DNA of 48,432 nt from a virus. Below the pieces are notes generated by a model. The model was given only the letters and a program-made list of their open reading frames with translations. It was not told where the DNA came from and ran no database searches. The stretch lies in IMG/VR virus record IMGVR_UViG_3300035670_000336, positions 1 through 48,432 of that record. The stretch is one strand, 5' to 3'. Position 1 is the stretch's first letter. Each line of letters begins with the position of its first letter. Positions 39,730-47,404 of the stretch are shown here, in pieces. Both the position numbers and the translations under genes were made by a program.

Positions 39730-42314
39730 GAGGGAGGTTCACCCTCCAGGTCGTAAGGGGAGAGGTCTAGGTCCCCCTCAAAAGGGGCTTCCTCTACTCT
39801 CTCGCCAGAATTGTCTGATTTGGCAAAAACGTTGCCCTGACAGGATTCTTCAAATCCGACAGGCTCCTCGTGTCTGATTAGCGATAGGTGCACCTGATCA
39901 ACCTCATCCGTAGGCGGATGAAGGTCAGCAGCCGGATGGTCGTTTTCTAATCCGACAGGTAAGGCTGTCTGATTAGCTGTCTGATTTGAAAAACCTAGTA
40001 CGGGAGCGGGTTCTTGCAAATCAGACACACTTTCATGGATATCTCCTCGCGAGGCTGCTGGAAGTTTCGTGTTCGCGGCGGTAACAGCCGCGTAAACCTT
40101 CTCCCGCTTGCCCATCACCCTGTGTTGGTGCTCAGCGTCAAAAGACTCAATCAAGCCACGCTTCCGAAGCCTGGTGAGGCTCTTCTCTATGGCTTTATCT
40201 CCCATGGGCCGCATCAGCAGCGCCTCAAGCTCCTTACGGGTCCGTAGAACGCCCTGGGCGGTGTCTTCCCGCAACTGACCCAACACCTTGTCGATCACCG
40301 GTACAGAGCCACCCTGACGGACCCTGCGGACCGGGGTGTAGTCCTCCAGGTCCATGGTGAAGTCCTCGTTCAGCGTTGTAACGAGCTTGTCTCCCTCTCG
40401 GCCGTTCCGGCTCTTCCCAATCGTGATCACACGCTTTCGGAAGGACTCATCGCCGTACTCGTCGCTCTGGACCTCGCTGTCATCAAGTTTGCGGATCGAC
40501 CACGTCTCTGAAACGGCATCCCGAATCGAGCTGTGCCCCCTGAATCCGCCCTGGCGGTTGTTGTGGTGGATGATCAAGAAGCAGGTGGCCGGCCAAAGCA
40601 ACCCGTTGTTGTTCTCCAGCCAGTACAGCCCTGACGAGGCGATCTGCTTGTTGCCGTCGATGGTCGGTTGGCTCGCGCTGAGGGAGTCGATGACCACCAA
40701 AGCGGGCTGATAGCGGTTCAGCTCATCGACCAAGCGCTTCCGGTAGCTCATCCGGAACCCGTTCCAGACCCGCAGCCAGGAGTCGCGGTGGATGCCCTGG
40801 TCCTCGAATTGCTCCTCAAGGATCTCGGGGCTCTGGTCGGCGTTGCACCACAGCACCAGACCATCCCGCACCGGCACCTGCTCACCACGGATCTTGAAGG
40901 GAAGTCCCCGACCGACGTGTTTGGCGATCACCTGGCAGGCCAGCGACTTGCCGCAGCCACCATCCCCGTGAAACAGAACGGTGTTGGGCCGCTTCAGCAG
41001 GTCAGGGATCAGGTAGTCCGAGCCCTTGATCAGCTTCCGCCGCTCCTCCGGTCCAACAGGCGTGCCGCTGGTCTTGAAGTCGACGTCCTCCTGAAGGGCC
41101 AGCAGGATTTCGTCCGGCGTCATCCGGACCCCGTAGTCATGGGCGAGCTGCATTAGCTCCAACCGCTGCTCCGCCGGGTTACGGAACAGCTCGATGATGT
41201 TGTTCGCCGCCACCAGGAACGACGGGCCGCCTATCGGGTCGTACTTCTTGACCTCCTGAACCTTCTGGATATCACGGAAGTCCTCGGGGTACTTCACCCC
41301 AACGGCTCCAGCGATCTCGATCAGGTAGCCCTCCAGCGTCGCCCCCGCCGGATCACCAGCGTGGATATCCCGGGTCCGTAGGGCGTGCAGCAGTTGCAGC
41401 GCATCCCCACCGGTCTCCTCCTTATGGCAGTACCAGTTGAGGTTGGGCCACAGGGCAAAGCTCTTCCCGCTGTTGCTGTCATGGAAGGGACACCCCCCGA
41501 CCAGCACGTCGCTGTTGCCTCCCTCCGGTTGCAGGGGCTGGAACCCCTCTTCCCACACCTCTGAATAGAAGAGCTGATCGAAAGCGCTCTCATGCGCCGT
41601 CAGCTTTTCCAGCAGACCACCCTCCATAAAGAAGTGGCGTCGCATCTGCCGGTTGGTGAACTCCGTCGCCGCATCGCTCTTCTCCAGGTACGAGGCCGGT
41701 AGGAAGCTGTGGACCTCCTTGGGCTCCGCCTGATCCATCAGGAAGTTGACCAACCACCCCGGCGCTGGGGCAACCTTGCCCTCGTTGTACGAAATCCATT
41801 CGTAGGGCTGCTTGGTATCCGGGTGTTCAGAGCCGGGAATCACCGAGTAGCAGCCGTTGTATCGAACGCACACCTCCTCATCGGTGCCCTTCAGCTCCTC
41901 GACCATCTGGGCCTTGGTGAAGTTGGTGAGCAGCCCACGCAGGCTGTCGGGCACCTTGTAGACCAGTTGGCGACGACCAGGCCGGCCCCTCCAGGACATA
42001 GTCGCCGGATCCTCCACGCCAGGCCACTGCTCTCCTAGAAGGGCCTTGAACGCCTCTTCCGCCAGCGGACCATCGATATCAACCGCGATCAAACCGTTAC
42101 TGGCGTCGCCGGTGACCACACCGATACCTGTCCGGTGGGTGAGCTCCTCCCACTTGGACAACGCCTCCTGGGGCGACAGCGGATCCTTGGAGGTCCCAGC
42201 CCCGAAGGCCGCCTTCCCCCTCACCAAAACCCACTTCCAGTCTGCGGGGAGCATCTCCCGACGCAACTGCTCAATCGCCGCCAGGTTAGGTCCGAACATA
42301 AAAGCCATATCCAT
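39711..42314 (-). CDS. Prim-pol (AEP) primase / RecA-type helicase
   Basis: 867 residues. N-terminal AEP prim-pol: GIGVVTGDASNGLIAVDIDG with acidic D79 and D81. A zinc-finger-like element (CPFHDSNSGKSF then WYCHKEETGGD; C275, H278, C296, H297) follows. The helicase core has Walker A HGDGGCGKS (449-457) and Walker B ALVVIDSLS (538-545). A winged-helix-like part (LRTRKELEALLMRPMGDKAI, near 690-730) precedes a low-complexity tail from about 755, whose DNA contains seven iteron-like repeats. It primes and unwinds at the replication fork, and by analogy may bind its own origin. Confidence 0.85.
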   Translation of the reverse strand: MDMAFMFGPNLAAIEQLRREMLPADWKWVLVRGKAAFGAGTSKDPLSPQEALSKWEELTHRTGIGVVTGDASNGLIAVDIDGPLAEEAFKALLGEQWPGVEDPATMSWRGRPGRRQLVYKVPDSLRGLLTNFTKAQMVEELKGTDEEVCVRYNGCYSVIPGSEHPDTKQPYEWISYNEGKVAPAPGWLVNFLMDQAEPKEVHSFLPASYLEKSDAATEFTNRQMRRHFFMEGGLLEKLTAHESAFDQLFYSEVWEEGFQPLQPEGGNSDVLVGGCPFHDSNSGKSFALWPNLNWYCHKEETGGDALQLLHALRTRDIHAGDPAGATLEGYLIEIAGAVGVKYPEDFRDIQKVQEVKKYDPIGGPSFLVAANNIIELFRNPAEQRLELMQLAHDYGVRMTPDEILLALQEDVDFKTSGTPVGPEERRKLIKGSDYLIPDLLKRPNTVLFHGDGGCGKSLACQVIAKHVGRGLPFKIRGEQVPVRDGLVLWCNADQSPEILEEQFEDQGIHRDSWLRVWNGFRMSYRKRLVDELNRYQPALVVIDSLSASQPTIDGNKQIASSGLYWLENNNGLLWPATCFLIIHHNNRQGGFRGHSSIRDAVSETWSIRKLDDSEVQSDEYGDESFRKRVITIGKSRNGREGDKLVTTLNEDFTMDLEDYTPVRRVRQGGSVPVIDKVLGQLREDTAQGVLRTRKELEALLMRPMGDKAIEKSLTRLRKRGLIESFDAEHQHRVMGKREKVYAAVTAANTKLPAASRGDIHESVSDLQEPAPVLGFSNQTANQTALPVGLENDHPAADLHPPTDEVDQVHLSLIRHEEPVGFEESCQGNVFAKSDNSGERVEEAPFEGDLDLSPYDLEGEPPSWEELI
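39812..40027. repeat. Seven iteron-like 11-bp repeats, candidate replication origin
   Basis: The motif CWAATCMGACA (or its complement TGTCKGATTWG) occurs exactly at 39812-39822, 39851-39861, 39871-39881, 39947-39957, 39966-39976, 39978-39988 and 40017-40027. Four copies read TGTC... on the plus strand and three CWAATC... Within the coding strand of the primase the CWAATCAGACA copies fall in all three codon registers, so they are kept as DNA, not as protein. A 7-bp hairpin (TCATCCG-TAGG-CGGATGA, 39904-39921) lies in the middle. Lambda has its origin iterons inside its initiator gene O; the parallel suggests a replication origin here. Confidence 0.6.
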
Positions 42315-42340
42315 ACGAGGTCATCGTACGGAAGCTGTCC

Positions 42341-42357
42341 AGTCTTGGATCAAGACT
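42341..42357. promoter_or_regulatory. 17-bp inverted repeat in the primase/regulator divergent region
   Basis: Arms AGTCTTG and CAAGACT around GAT. It lies 27 bases before the primase start and 130 before the plus-strand regulator gene, in the 174-base divergent gap. Probably an operator, perhaps for the XRE-like protein. CCAGTCTTGGA beside it resembles CCAGTCCTGGA near the integrase. Confidence 0.45.
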
Positions 42358-42488
42358 CAAATTTGCAGCATGAGGTTCCCAAACTGTCCATTGCTGCCTA
42401 AGATCCAGTCCAGACCAAAATCCCAAGGCGCGGACTCATGCTTCTAACCGCACCTCCCCGTCCCAGCAGAACGGAGTTAGAGGAGACC

Positions 42489-43163
42489 ATGGACCAAGGC
42501 GCGATCAGCTTTTCGCGTTGGTTCAGCAGGGTCATGGACGGCAACGGTTGGTCCCATCCCACCCTGGTTGGCCTCTGCAAGCACGTCACAGGCGATAAAG
42601 CATTCCTCCACAGCAGCCAGATCGCTGGTCTCCGCGCCGCCCGTCTGAAAAGCCCCGGCCCCCGGAGCTTCGTCGCCCTGGAATACCTCTGGCGCGCCAT
42701 CGACGACTACCAGAAAGGCAAGGGCGCCGAGATCACCTTCGGCAACCTCGCTCCCCTAGTTGAGAAGGCCGAGATCATGCGGGACCCCGAGGGGAACCCC
42801 GCCAGCCTTGGCTACATGGTTGAGGTGTTCACCGGTCTGGTCCCCGTACCCATCGACCTCAACGTCGTGGACTTCAACGAGAACCAGGCCAAGATCATCA
42901 GCGACAACGCCGGCCGCCTGATCCGCCGGATGATGGTTCAGGCGAGGTGGGACCTGATCGACGACCTGCACCGTGTTGTCGACAAGTACTCCACCGATCC
43001 AGAAGTCCGCGCTGAAATGCGCGAGGTAATCGTGGGCCAAGCGGTCTGGGCGCCTGAAGACCTCCAAGCGCGTCTAACAGACCTAGGCAAGCTTCTGACA
43101 AAGGTCTTCGAGTACCGCCGGACGGTCCCCGAGCTGACCGACGAGCTCCTTAAGAAATACTGA
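42489..43163 (+). CDS. Putative XRE-like regulator
   Basis: 224 residues from ATG 42489, which has GGAG 9 bases before it; an upstream ATG in frame (42438) is less likely. The N-terminus (SRWFSRVMDGNGWSHPTLVG, then LHSSQIAGLRAARLKSPGPR) resembles a helix-turn-helix of the XRE class, with a later helical region of unknown role (about 100-224). It is divergent from the primase and next to an inverted repeat, so it may repress one or both directions. A repressor or early regulator is a fair guess, not proven. Confidence 0.6.
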   Translation: MDQGAISFSRWFSRVMDGNGWSHPTLVGLCKHVTGDKAFLHSSQIAGLRAARLKSPGPRSFVALEYLWRAIDDYQKGKGAEITFGNLAPLVEKAEIMRDPEGNPASLGYMVEVFTGLVPVPIDLNVVDFNENQAKIISDNAGRLIRRMMVQARWDLIDDLHRVVDKYSTDPEVRAEMREVIVGQAVWAPEDLQARLTDLGKLLTKVFEYRRTVPELTDELLKKY

Positions 43164-43166
43164 TAC

Positions 43167-43210
43167 ATCCAAACGGAGTTGCATGCCTCGTCCATCCCCC
43201 TTAGGATGGC
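43167..43210. promoter_or_regulatory. Regulatory segment sharing two elements with 36038-36079
   Basis: ATCCAAACGGAG (43167-43178) and CATCCCCCTTAGGATGGC (43193-43210) before the RHH gene repeat the pair found before the gene at 36098. TAGGAT (43202-43207) is 27 bases before the ATG at 43229. TTGCAT at 43179-43184 is a weak -35 with a 17-base spacer. Confidence 0.5.
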
Positions 43211-43228
43211 GACATTCGCATCCGCCCT

Positions 43229-43519
43229 ATGCCATCTCGGCAATACGGGGAGGCGAAGCGACGAAGGACCGTCTGGCTCACAGATCACTCCTTCTCGTTC
43301 CTGTCTGGACTAGCAGAGCGCAAAGGCCTCTCCCCTTCGGAAGTGCTTGAGCGCCTACTGCGCCAGCTGGAAGCTCTCACCAACGTCATCGTTACAGCCC
43401 CTATTCACCATGACCGTCACAACCCGCCCCCGCACTGCTCCCAAAGCAACCACGACCAACAGCTTTCTTCCGACGGCGCTCCGCACCCGTCTGGAGAAGG
43501 AGAAGCAAGCCGCTCTTGA
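43229..43519 (+). CDS. Ribbon-helix-helix protein
   Basis: 96 residues. RRRTVWLTDHSFSFLSGLAE, then RKGLSPSEVLERLLRQLEAL is a ribbon-helix-helix (CopG/MetJ class) DNA-binding domain in residues 10-52. The tail (residues 60-96, rich in His, Pro, Ser) is read out of frame through the first 110 bases of the SSB-like gene and looks functionless. Probably a small transcription regulator with its own promoter. Confidence 0.7.
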   Translation: MPSRQYGEAKRRRTVWLTDHSFSFLSGLAERKGLSPSEVLERLLRQLEALTNVIVTAPIHHDRHNPPPHCSQSNHDQQLSSDGAPHPSGEGEASRS

Positions 43520-44078
43520 GCGCGCCGCCTCTTCCGGTAATTACCTCCCCGTCCCCAAAGACGGTGAGAAAGTCGAGTTTCGCGTGATGTCCCCCTGCCG
43601 ATGGGGATGGGAGTGCTGGTTCACCGAAACCGTCGATGGTCAGGAGAAGCGCGCCGTAATGCGTTGGGACGCCGAAGCTCTGAATGAAGCCGGCTTCGAC
43701 GAGCCCCCTGCCGAGGAAATCCCTGAGACTGCTGCTGTTCGCAAGGACGGCACCCCGATCCTGAAGACCTTCGTTGCGATGGTCGTCTACAACTACGGGG
43801 AAAGCCGTTTCCAAATCTGGAACTTCACCCAGGTCTCTATCCGAGAGCAGTTCGAGAAGTTCTGTGAGAACCCCCGCTACGGCGACCCTCGCGGTTACGA
43901 CATCGAGTGGTCCCGTAAGGGCTCGACCATGAACGACACCGTTCACACCCTGATCGCTCTCCCTCCCGAAGAGACCGCCCAGGAGATCGTGGATCTCTAC
44001 GAAGATTTCACCTGTGACCTCCGCGCATATTGCATGAGCGCCCCGAGCGAGGAAGTCTTCGGTAAGCCTGCCTCCTGA
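43410..44078 (+). CDS. Putative single-stranded DNA-binding protein
   Basis: 222 residues from ATG 43410 (MTVTTRPRTAPKATTTNSFL); a longer frame upstream is a shadow of the RHH gene. The middle (EKVEFRVMSPCRWGWECWF, then FVAMVVYNYGESRFQIWNF) has the strands of an OB-fold. Similar proteins in cyanophages are annotated as ssDNA-binding, and its place in the replication region and strong terminator just behind it fit a highly made protein. The identity is inferred, not certain. Confidence 0.55.
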   Translation: MTVTTRPRTAPKATTTNSFLPTALRTRLEKEKQAALERAASSGNYLPVPKDGEKVEFRVMSPCRWGWECWFTETVDGQEKRAVMRWDAEALNEAGFDEPPAEEIPETAAVRKDGTPILKTFVAMVVYNYGESRFQIWNFTQVSIREQFEKFCENPRYGDPRGYDIEWSRKGSTMNDTVHTLIALPPEETAQEIVDLYEDFTCDLRAYCMSAPSEEVFGKPAS

Positions 44079-44093
44079 TATCCACATCCAGAC

Positions 44094-44122
44094 AGGGGGC
44101 TTCGGCCCCCTTATCCGTTTTT
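44094..44122 (+). terminator. Rho-independent terminator
   Basis: AGGGGGC-TTCG-GCCCCCT stem-loop with UUCG tetraloop, followed by TATCCG and TTTTT (44118-44122). It lies 16 bases after the SSB-like stop and ends that unit before the oxygenase gene. Confidence 0.88.
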
Positions 44123-44125
44123 GCT

Positions 44126-44710
44126 ATGCAAGGAATCGTCGAACAGTTCGTTGGCGTTTACGACGACGCGATAGCCCCTGAGCTATGCGACCTACTAGTC
44201 AAAGACCTTGAACTGAACTACACCTTGCAGCTGGCATTCAATAGAAAAAGGGCAGGAGTGAAGCCCGGAATGCTGATAGACGACGACTCAATTGACTACA
44301 ACTCGCCCGACGAAAGATGGGTCTTATCCGATGGTCGAGGAGCCATGACGTTGGTGCATTCAGTCAGCTGTTGCTTTGAGCATTACAAGACTGAGATGGG
44401 CGGCTTTATAGGAATGGAGCCCACCCATTTCAACGCTGTAAAGCTGCAAAGAACGGCCCCAGGTCAGGGATACCACGTTTGGCATTGTGAACAGGCCAGT
44501 CGTGACACAGCCCACAAGTTTATGTTCTACATCACCTATCTAAACGATGTTGAGGAAGGTGGTGAGACTGAATTTCTGCACCAGTCGCTTCGGGTTCAGG
44601 CAAAAAAAGGTCGAGTACTACTTGCTCCTGCCAGCTTCACTCACATGCACAGGGGCAACCAGCCCCTGAGCGGAGAGAAGTACATCGCCACTGGGTGGTT
44701 GGAATGGTAG
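44126..44710 (+). CDS. Prolyl-4-hydroxylase-like 2OG-Fe(II) oxygenase
   Basis: 194 residues. Metal ligands H120 and E122 (VWHCEQ, a Glu in place of the more usual Asp) and H173 or H175 in FTHMHRGN; K185 in GEKYIATGWLEW as 2-oxoglutarate anchor; GGETEFLHQ in between. This is the P4H-like family found in many cyanophages. Substrate unknown (proline in a phage or host protein, or another residue). It begins just behind a terminator, and its stop overlaps the nuclease start. Confidence 0.85.
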   Translation: MQGIVEQFVGVYDDAIAPELCDLLVKDLELNYTLQLAFNRKRAGVKPGMLIDDDSIDYNSPDERWVLSDGRGAMTLVHSVSCCFEHYKTEMGGFIGMEPTHFNAVKLQRTAPGQGYHVWHCEQASRDTAHKFMFYITYLNDVEEGGETEFLHQSLRVQAKKGRVLLAPASFTHMHRGNQPLSGEKYIATGWLEW

Positions 44711-45426
44711 ACACACCACCGGCACGGATCAAAGCGATCCCAAAATACGAAGCTGTACGCACCACGGTCAATGGCCATCGGGTGTACGCCACACCCCTCG
44801 GCTACAAGCCGAGCGTCACCACAGTCCTCCGCGACGACAGCAAATTCGACGGCTGGCGTAAGTGGCAAGGTGAACATCGAGCCACCGAAATCCTGAACCG
44901 CGCCTCTGCACGCGGCACCTGGACCCACGATTCCGCCGAGGTAAAGCTGCTAACTGGCCAAGACCCTGAGTTTCACTTCAGTTACCAGCCCTTCTACAAC
45001 TCGCTGAAACCATTCCTTGAAGGTATCGAAAAGCCGCTCCTGCTGGAGGGTGCCATCTGGAACAGCGACAACTATGCAGGAGCCTGTGACTGCATCGGCT
45101 ACATGCCTGATGACGACGATCAACCGACACTGATCGACTTCAAAACGGCGAACAAGCCTGTAACAGGCCCCAAGCTCTACGCCTACGAGATGCAAGTCGC
45201 CGCCTACATCAAGGCTGCCAACTTCACCTACCGCCGTGAAGGACTCTGTATCAAGCGTGGCCTGATCGCAGTCGCGATGCCCAACCGGGTTTGCCAGCTC
45301 CATGAGCTGAAACGCAACGACATTAACCAGCTCTATTGCCACTTCCTTGAGAAGTTGGAGGACTGGCATGACAAGCACAAACTCCCTTCCAACATCTCAA
45401 TGCCCACCAGTTCGCATGTGGCATAG
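44704..45426 (+). CDS. PD-(D/E)XK exonuclease
   Basis: 240 residues from ATG 44704, which overlaps the oxygenase stop. Motifs: GAIWNSDNYAGACDCIGYM (the GxxD motif), QPTLIDFKTANKP (D-X-K) and EMQVAAYIKAA (Q of the QxxxY motif), as in RecB/Cas4-type phage exonucleases. It probably degrades or resects DNA in phage recombination, alongside the SSB-like protein and RusA. Confidence 0.8.
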   Translation: MVDTPPARIKAIPKYEAVRTTVNGHRVYATPLGYKPSVTTVLRDDSKFDGWRKWQGEHRATEILNRASARGTWTHDSAEVKLLTGQDPEFHFSYQPFYNSLKPFLEGIEKPLLLEGAIWNSDNYAGACDCIGYMPDDDDQPTLIDFKTANKPVTGPKLYAYEMQVAAYIKAANFTYRREGLCIKRGLIAVAMPNRVCQLHELKRNDINQLYCHFLEKLEDWHDKHKLPSNISMPTSSHVA

Positions 45427-45432
45427 TTAACA

Positions 45433-45738
45433 ATGAGCCGACGCATCGCCGACTTCTTTCTCATCGACATGATCGAAGAACAGCACAAGTTCTCGATCGA
45501 TCAAATGGCTTTATTCTACGAAACAAGCACGGACGAGGTGATCAACGCCCTGACCCGGGCAAATGAACGCTATGCCAATAACCCTCTCTCAACTTGTTAC
45601 TGCAACACAGACGGCGACATCAGCCGATCTACTGCAGATCAAATACCTACGCAACCATGCGGGGATGTTCAGTGTCCTCCAAGGGAAGATCGGGTTGAAG
45701 GGTGCCAGGGAGTGGTTGCTGGGAGTGGCCCTCCTTGA
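45433..45738 (+). CDS. Small phage protein with out-of-frame tail
   Basis: 101 residues. The first about 53 (RRIADFFLIDMIEEQHKFSI, then DQMALFYETSTDEVINAL) are helical and protein-like; the rest (RSTADQIPTQPCGDVQCPPR...) is read out of frame through the next gene and looks functionless. Possibly an HTH-type domain. Unknown function. Confidence 0.5.
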   Translation: MSRRIADFFLIDMIEEQHKFSIDQMALFYETSTDEVINALTRANERYANNPLSTCYCNTDGDISRSTADQIPTQPCGDVQCPPREDRVEGCQGVVAGSGPP

Positions 45739-45784
45739 CCTCCAACGTCAATCCGCCCCCGGCATCAAGGAACCCGACGCTTAA
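45572..45784 (+). CDS. Small protein, unknown (70 residues)
   Basis: From ATG 45572. It is helical and neutral (ADLLQIKYLRNHAGMFSVLQ, then GAREWLLGVALLDLQRQSAP). Overlaps the preceding gene in a different frame by 167 bases. No family recognised. Confidence 0.5.
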   Translation: MPITLSQLVTATQTATSADLLQIKYLRNHAGMFSVLQGKIGLKGAREWLLGVALLDLQRQSAPGIKEPDA

Positions 45785-45849
45785 ACGCACTCGTTTGTGT
45801 TGAGCGTCGACGTAGTCGTAACTCCCTCGTTCCGTCTGCATCAGAAAAC

Positions 45850-46134
45850 GTGGCCCCCAAAGAAAGGTTTAGCAAGCAAGCGCCGCAGAAGGCGCACTCC
45901 CGCAAGGAAGTCGACATCGTTGGGCACCTCTATCAGGTGGGACAGCGAGTCTACCGCCGTCAGAACGCCTCAGCCCTTACGACATTCGGAAAACCCCGAA
46001 CCGGGACCATTGTCGGGCTGACCTGGAAACAGCAGAACAACGGATTCTATCCGAGTTACGCCGTCAAATTCGACAACAGCAGCGTGATTGACCAGACCGT
46101 GCTGCAAATGCGCCTCAACCTCCTCGATCCATGA
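45850..46134 (+). CDS. Small basic protein, SH3-like (94 residues)
   Basis: GTG start. A basic N-terminus (RFSKQAPQKAHSRKE) and a beta barrel-like pattern (VGHLYQVGQRVYRR, TGTIVGLTWKQQNNGFYPSY, AVKFDNSSVI) as in SH3-like/KOW domains. Such a protein may bind nucleic acid or partner proteins. Its stop overlaps the thyX start by four bases. Confidence 0.6.
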   Translation: MAPKERFSKQAPQKAHSRKEVDIVGHLYQVGQRVYRRQNASALTTFGKPRTGTIVGLTWKQQNNGFYPSYAVKFDNSSVIDQTVLQMRLNLLDP

Positions 46135-46814
46135 CGACTCTCCCCGGCCTGAAAGTCTGCCCCGAAGACGGTGGAGTCGCCCTTGACCGCCCCGTCACCC
46201 TCGTCCACTCCACCGCTGAAGCCGAGCGGTTGATCGTCAAATGCGCCCGTGTGTCGAACCAAGCAAACGACGAGAACTGGGAAACCGGCCCCAAGCTCCT
46301 GCGTTATCTGATCGAGCACAAGCACTGGAGCCCGTTCGAGCTCGCCTTCATGTGCATCCGCATAGAAACTACCCTCGACGTCGCCGCGCAGATCTGCCGC
46401 CACCGGAGCTTCGCCTTCCAGCAGTTCTCCTGCCGCTACGCCAAAACCGCCAAAGGCGAGGTCCCCCACTTCCGCCGCCAGGACCGCAAGAACCGCCAGA
46501 ACAGCTTCGACGACCTCACCACTGCTGAGCAGGACACAGCTCAGGACGTCGCGCAGAAAGCGATCGATCTGGCCTACGACACCTATGAGTCCCTCCTCAA
46601 CGCAGGTATTGCGAAGGAAACAGCCCGGCGCATCCTGCCGGTCTGCACCCCCACCACCGTCTACATGGCGGGCTCGGTGCGCTCCTTCATCCACTACATC
46701 CAAGTGAGAGCGCAGCCCGACACGCAAGCCGAGCATCGCCTGATCGCAGAAGAGATCCGGCATATCTTCTGCGCCAAATTTCCCATCACCGCAGAGGCGC
46801 TGGGATGGAACTGA
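46131..46814 (+). CDS. thyX: Flavin-dependent thymidylate synthase ThyX
   Basis: 227 residues. The ThyX motif RHRx7SxR is exact at R90-R102 (RHRSFAFQQFSCR); other family blocks are HWSPFELA (65-72), TARRILPVC (164-172) and RAQPDTQAEHRLIAEE (193-208). It turns dUMP into dTMP using FAD, NADPH and methylene-THF. Together with Dcd and RNR it supplies phage dTTP. Its stop overlaps the oxygenase gene by ten bases. Confidence 0.93.
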   Translation: MTTLPGLKVCPEDGGVALDRPVTLVHSTAEAERLIVKCARVSNQANDENWETGPKLLRYLIEHKHWSPFELAFMCIRIETTLDVAAQICRHRSFAFQQFSCRYAKTAKGEVPHFRRQDRKNRQNSFDDLTTAEQDTAQDVAQKAIDLAYDTYESLLNAGIAKETARRILPVCTPTTVYMAGSVRSFIHYIQVRAQPDTQAEHRLIAEEIRHIFCAKFPITAEALGWN

Positions 46815-47404
46815 TGGAAAGGATACATGTTACGCCCCAACACCTGTACAGAAAAAACGACCCAAGCTTTGTAGATGTATGTCTGAACAACTACAGAAAC
46901 CTGGAGTATAGGCAAGGAGCAGGCAACCTAATAACAAAACAGGATATCCACAACAAGTCAGCTTTTCTGCCTCTAACTCGATGGATAGAGACAGAAGGTC
47001 AGCGACTGATAGAGGGCCTTCTGATACCCGGAAAGCTAACCGTGGTTTCAATGTGGATAACGCAGTCTGACCCAGGGCAGCACCTCGCCCCACACACCCA
47101 CCCACTCTCCTTTGTGTCGGGGAGTTATTACTTCACCAGCAACCCCTCTCCCGTGATACTCCTGACAGAGAATCTGTGGCAGGAGTACCCGCTGGGCAAC
47201 GGCGATGATGTCGCCACGCCACTAGAAGTAAAGACTGGAGACTTAGTTTTCCTGCCGTCCAGAATGCGCCACGGGGTTTTACCAGTAAATGAGCACAGGG
47301 CTGTTCTTTCATTTAATGCAGTACTGACAGAGATAAATACTTGCAGCGGTCGTCATACAAGGACTATTGAAACCCGACCGGTAGTGGAGACACACCATGC
47401 ATGA
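46805..47404 (+). CDS. 2OG-Fe(II) oxygenase, second of this subtype
   Basis: 199 residues. Ligands H97 and H99 in APHTHPLSF, H156 in RMRHGVL, and R165 in HRAVLSFNAVL for 2-oxoglutarate; SGSYYF and GDLVFLPS between them fit the same subtype as the gene at 22130-22810. The base composition is clearly more AT-rich than thyX before it, a hint of later gain. Substrate unknown. It overlaps rusA by eight bases. Confidence 0.83.
   Translation: MELMERIHVTPQHLYRKNDPSFVDVCLNNYRNLEYRQGAGNLITKQDIHNKSAFLPLTRWIETEGQRLIEGLLIPGKLTVVSMWITQSDPGQHLAPHTHPLSFVSGSYYFTSNPSPVILLTENLWQEYPLGNGDDVATPLEVKTGDLVFLPSRMRHGVLPVNEHRAVLSFNAVLTEINTCSGRHTRTIETRPVVETHHA

Noticed and set aside
39711-39740. CCTCCC-ACGA-GGGAGG hairpin at the primase end as terminator
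   Set aside because: No T-run follows on the minus strand, and downstream genes are closely packed; transcription probably continues.
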